The position numbers and the translations under genes are program-made. A model generated the notes under the pieces. The model was not told where the DNA came from. It ran no database searches and saw only the letters and a list, made by a program, of their open reading frames with translations. Of a stretch of DNA of 64,000 nt, positions 59,662 through 64,000 are shown in pieces. The DNA lies in NCBI RefSeq assembly GCF_001590905.1, contig NZ_BCTT01000008.1:62001-126000 (forward strand). Reading direction: 5' to 3'. Source of the DNA: Serratia grimesii NBRC 13537 (lineage in GTDB: Bacteria > Pseudomonadota > Gammaproteobacteria > Enterobacterales > Enterobacteriaceae). How positions within the stretch are numbered: position 1 is the first letter of the stretch; each line of letters starts with the position of its first letter.

Positions 59662-59922
59662 ATGAACTCAGAGAACAAGGACTGGCACCCGGCGGATATC
59701 ATTGCGGCTTTACGTAAGAAGGGGACAACACTGGCAGCGGTATCGCGCAAAGCGGGGCTTAGCTCATCAACATTGGCAAATGCATTGTCACGCCCCTGGC
59801 CAAAAGGGGAATGGTTAATTGCCGAAAGTCTCGACATACACCCTGCAGAGATCTGGCCAAGCCGTTATTTCGATCCACATACCCATAATCTGCTGGATCG
59901 AAAAGCGCGCATTCGGTCATAA
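59662..59922 (+). CDS. sfsB: Ner-like DNA-binding regulator SfsB (Nlp)
   Basis: An 86-residue protein of the Mu Ner family (DWHPADIIAALRKKGTTLAAVSRKAGLSSSTLANALSRPWPKGEWLIAESLDIHPAEIWPSRY), collinear with E. coli SfsB/Nlp downstream of ispB. In E. coli it can activate maltose genes when overproduced. Its ribosome site is AAAAAGGAATG upstream. Confidence 0.92.
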   Translation: MNSENKDWHPADIIAALRKKGTTLAAVSRKAGLSSSTLANALSRPWPKGEWLIAESLDIHPAEIWPSRYFDPHTHNLLDRKARIRS

Positions 59923-59932
59923 CCGCAGGCAT

Positions 59933-59961
59933 AAAAAAACCGCCGGAACCTTGTCCGGCGG
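59933..59961 (-). terminator. mdh terminator
   Basis: An 8-bp stem CCGCCGGA/TCCGGCGG (59940-59961), followed on the minus strand by seven T, 30 bp after the mdh stop. Confidence 0.85.
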
Positions 59962-59990
59962 CTTATGCATACTCTTACGTCGTTGGTTGA

Positions 59991-61865
<1,875 letters not shown>

Positions 61866-61870
61866 TGCTT

Positions 61871-61918
61871 AACGCTAACAAAATGCGGCTAGCCGTCGCG
61901 TTTTGTTAGCGTTTCTTT
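61871..61918 (+). terminator. argR terminator
   Basis: A perfect 13-bp stem AACGCTAACAAAA/TTTTGTTAGCGTT (61871-61913), with an inner CG-rich part and then TCTTT, 5 bp after the argR stop. Confidence 0.85.
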
Positions 61919-62270
61919 AACCCTATCCTTACGTTCCCTTCATCCCCTACCACGTATAACTCTAGATTTCCTTCGCGCCACAACACTTTTCAATGACATT
62001 TCTGTGTAGCCAGTGATAGCTACTGCAATCTTCCGCACTTTTGGTCAAAAGAACTTACCTTATTGAAATTACATAAATTTAACATCAAAAGATCGTTTTA
62101 TAACCTGTTTTTATTCCTTTTAGTTATAAAAAATGAGTGACTCCATAATAAAGTTTCACTAGAAACTGTTAGCTAACTATTAATTTTTAGCGTTACTAGA
62201 TGTATACTCATTTCCGTGACGTAAATCACAGTTCACTGGAACTGATAAAAGAATACGATGAGGTCAAACC
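61919..62270 (+). promoter_or_regulatory. Upstream region of the yhcN pair with a CRP-like site
   Basis: No gene in these 352 AT-rich bases. TATACT at 62203-62208 is a likely -10. CGTGA-cgtaaa-TCACA at 62215-62230 matches 9 of 10 CRP consensus bases. As it lies downstream of the -10, it would more likely repress than activate if CRP binds. Confidence 0.5.
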
Positions 62271-62534
62271 ATGAAAATTAAAGCTACCATTGCAACCATG
62301 AGCGTTCTGTCCATGCTTTCTTTCGGCGCATTTGCAGCACAATCTGTTGATGCAAGCCAAGCAGAAAAAATGCAGGCTGCAGGCACAATTACCGTTAGCG
62401 GCGTAGCCGGTGCACCTTCCGACATCCGTCAGGCACTGTCTGAGAAAGCCGATGCCAAAGGGGCAACCGCTTACCGTGTAATTGAAGCGCGTAACGAAGG
62501 CAACTTCCACGCTACCGCAGAAATTTATAAATAA
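62271..62534 (+). CDS. yhcN: YhcN/BhsA/McbA family secreted stress protein, copy 1
   Basis: An 87-residue DUF1471 protein with a signal peptide (about 1-22, SFGAFA). The mature part VDASQAEKMQAAGTITVSGVAGAPSDIRQALSEKADAKGATAYRVIEARNEGNFHATAEIYK is the classic YhcN-type domain. Periplasmic homologs affect acid, peroxide and biofilm responses. A second copy follows after 123 bp. Confidence 0.92.
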   Translation: MKIKATIATMSVLSMLSFGAFAAQSVDASQAEKMQAAGTITVSGVAGAPSDIRQALSEKADAKGATAYRVIEARNEGNFHATAEIYK

Positions 62535-62657
62535 GTACAAGGCGTTACCCGGAAACGGGCAATAGAACTCTGGAACCCAGTACCCCGATAACAGCCTTCA
62601 AGTATAAAAACGCTGAAAAAGCCCTTCCAGGCGGTTATCGCAACAGGACTTAATATC

Positions 62658-62921
62658 ATGAGCATGAAAACTACCCTCGTCGCACTCAGCCTGCTGTCAG
62701 TTGTTTCCTTCGGTGCTTCTGCCGCTGCGTTAATCACAAATGACCAGGCCAATAATCTTCAGTCTGCCGGTACCATTACCGTCAGCGGCATTACCGGCGC
62801 GCCTTCCGATATTCGTCAGGCACTGTCTGACAAGGCTGACAAACAAGGCGCTAAAGCCTACCGCGTGATCGAAGCCTACGAAAACGGCAACTGGCATGCG
62901 ACTGCCGAAATCTATAAATAA
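62658..62921 (+). CDS. YhcN/BhsA/McbA family secreted stress protein, copy 2
   Basis: An 87-residue paralog of the preceding gene: signal peptide ending SFGASAAA, mature domain with TITVSGITGAPSDIRQALSDKADKQGAKAYRVIEAYENGNWHATAEIYK, most positions identical. AGGA lies 9 bases before the ATG at 62658; an ATG 6 bases later is possible. The spacing suggests a tandem duplication within one transcript, ended by the terminator at 63037-63060. Confidence 0.92.
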   Translation: MSMKTTLVALSLLSVVSFGASAAALITNDQANNLQSAGTITVSGITGAPSDIRQALSDKADKQGAKAYRVIEAYENGNWHATAEIYK

Positions 62922-63036
62922 CAATTCAGAGGACATGCTTACCGAACTGATTACCCTCGTCACTGCCACTGCCGAGTTCTGTCGTAAGCACTGATTCCCT
63001 GAAGAAGCTTCGTCGTCCTATCCGACGAACCCCGTT

Positions 63037-63060
63037 GCCCTCGCTCGCGAGGGCTTTTTT
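63037..63060 (+). terminator. Terminator of the yhcN pair
   Basis: A 7-bp stem GCCCTCG-ctcg-CGAGGGC followed by six T. Confidence 0.85.
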
Positions 63061-63065
63061 ATGCG

Positions 63066-63090
63066 CAAAAAAGGGCCGCTGCCGGCCCTT
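63066..63090 (-). terminator. mpl terminator
   Basis: An 8-bp stem AAGGGCCG-ctgc-CGGCCCTT (63071-63090), with a T-run on the minus strand, 30 bp after the mpl stop. Confidence 0.8.
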
Positions 63091-63119
63091 AGAAAGGTTT
63101 TTAACGCCACCCTATATTA

Positions 63120-64000
63120 TCAATAGGTGACTTTCGGTTCCGACTTGTGAGCCAGAGCCTCCAACAGGCGATCGTGGATACCGCCGAAACCGCCGTTACT
63201 CATCACCAGAATATGGTCACCCGGCTGGGCCGTTTTCACAATCATCTCTACCAACGTGTCGAGATCGGCACTCCAATGGGCTGGCTGCACGCAGGCTTCG
63301 GCCACTTCCGCCACCTGCCAGGGGATATGGTGCGGCTGGAACAGGAATACTTCATCGGCACGGCCCAGCGACGGGGCCAGGTCGTTCTTGCTGATGCCCA
63401 TTTTCATGGTATTGGAACGGGGCTCAAGCACGGCAAGAATTCGGGCAGTACCGCCGACCTTGCCACGCAGCGCGGCCAGGGTCGCCAAGATAGCCGTTGG
63501 GTGATGGGCAAAGTCATCATAGACCGTCACACCATGGGCTTCACCACGTAATTCCAGACGGCGGCGCGCATTGACGAAATCACCGAGCGCACGGCAAGCA
63601 TCCGCAGGCATCACACCAACATGGCGCGTAGCGGCAATGGCCATTAAACCATTATGCATGTTGTGTTCACCCACCAGCGACCACTTAACTTCCCCCACCT
63701 GCTCACCATTAAGGAATACCGCATAATGGCTGGCGTCCGGTGTTAGCTTCTGTGCACGCCATGCGCCTTCTTCCCCGACCAGCTCCTGCTCGCTCCAGCA
63801 GCCCATCGCCATCACCTGTTTCAAGTGATTGTCGTTGTCAGGCAAAATAATTTTGCCCTTGCCTGGCACCAAACGCACTAAATGATGGAACTGTTTCTGG
63901 ATTGCTTTCAGATCATCGAAGATATCGGCATGATCAAACTCCAGATTATTCATGATCAGCGTACGTGGGCTGTAATGCACAAACTTGGAACGCTTGTCGA
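63120..64000 (-). CDS. mpl: UDP-N-acetylmuramate:L-alanyl-gamma-D-glutamyl-meso-diaminopimelate ligase Mpl, C-terminal part (partial)
   Basis: The reading frame enters from the right edge, so only about the last 293 residues are present. GEHNMHNGLMAIAATRHVGV, ARRRLELRGEAHGVTVYDDFAHHPTAILATLAALR, VLEPRSNTMKMGISKNDLAPSLGRADEVFL and ILVMSNGGFGGIHDRLL are Mpl/Mur-ligase central and C-terminal domain blocks. Mpl recycles the murein tripeptide. The ATP-binding P-loop lies outside the window. Confidence 0.95.
   Translation of the reverse strand, partial: DKRSKFVHYSPRTLIMNNLEFDHADIFDDLKAIQKQFHHLVRLVPGKGKIILPDNDNHLKQVMAMGCWSEQELVGEEGAWRAQKLTPDASHYAVFLNGEQVGEVKWSLVGEHNMHNGLMAIAATRHVGVMPADACRALGDFVNARRRLELRGEAHGVTVYDDFAHHPTAILATLAALRGKVGGTARILAVLEPRSNTMKMGISKNDLAPSLGRADEVFLFQPHHIPWQVAEVAEACVQPAHWSADLDTLVEMIVKTAQPGDHILVMSNGGFGGIHDRLLEALAHKSEPKVTY

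Overview
The window looks like chromosome of a gamma-proteobacterium of the order Enterobacterales, most likely Serratia or a close Yersiniaceae relative. Almost every housekeeping protein reads as an ortholog of an E. coli K-12 protein in E. coli-like order (secG-leuU-metY-rimP-nusA-infB-rbfA-truB-rpsO-pnp-nlpI-deaD; rpmA-rplU-ispB-sfsB; mdh/argR). The pmrAB pair beside dacB, the type I-F CRISPR-Cas locus and the ERIC elements fit Yersiniaceae. The genus is an inference; no 16S gene is present.

Layout. 1-4016: end of a C-P lyase (phosphonate) operon, phnK'-phnL-phnM-phnN-acetyltransferase-phnP. 3967-5092: yraR and yhbP homologs. 5517-9440: speFL-speF-potE, an ornithine decarboxylase and antiporter operon with its regulatory leader peptide. 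9547-21242: a complete type I-F CRISPR-Cas locus on the minus strand, with cas1 and cas2-3 in one unit, csy1-csy2-csy3-cas6f in another, CRISPR1 (19 repeats) after cas6f, and CRISPR2 (10 repeats) beyond an embedded higBA toxin-antitoxin module. 21426-30667: yhbQ, yhbS, ubiT, ubiU, ubiV, roxA, a membrane-fusion/permease/permease exporter without its own ATPase, and yhbW. 30702-37711: yedF, yedE, deaD, nlpI, pnp. 37967-49794: ribosome/transcription operon, two tRNAs, secG, glmM, folP, ftsH. 49851-64000: rlmE/yhbY, greA, dacB-pmrA-pmrB, cgtA, yhbE, rpmA, rplU, ispB, a divergent Mu-type HTH/sfsB pair, mdh, argR, two yhcN paralogs and the 3' part of mpl.

The standout lies in the roughly 400 bp between cas2-3 and csy1 (14640-15039). 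On the plus strand there is a degenerate two-repeat mini-CRISPR (14964-15039). Its first repeat has a compensatory base-pair change that keeps the Cas6f hairpin, and it keeps the 8-nt crRNA handle. The second repeat keeps a perfect hairpin. The 20-nt pseudo-spacer between them starts with 11 nt identical to a site at 14896-14906, which is preceded by CC, the type I-F PAM. That site lies just upstream of an unannotated 52-codon ORF (14845-14687, minus) with a strong Shine-Dalgarno sequence, which directly precedes csy1. This is the architecture expected of a CRISPR-regulated toxin-antitoxin (CreTA-like) or cas-autorepressing crRNA-like RNA (CreR-like): Csy complex loaded with the pseudo-crRNA would repress the small ORF and probably the csy operon. 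The sequence shows the parts; the function is inference.
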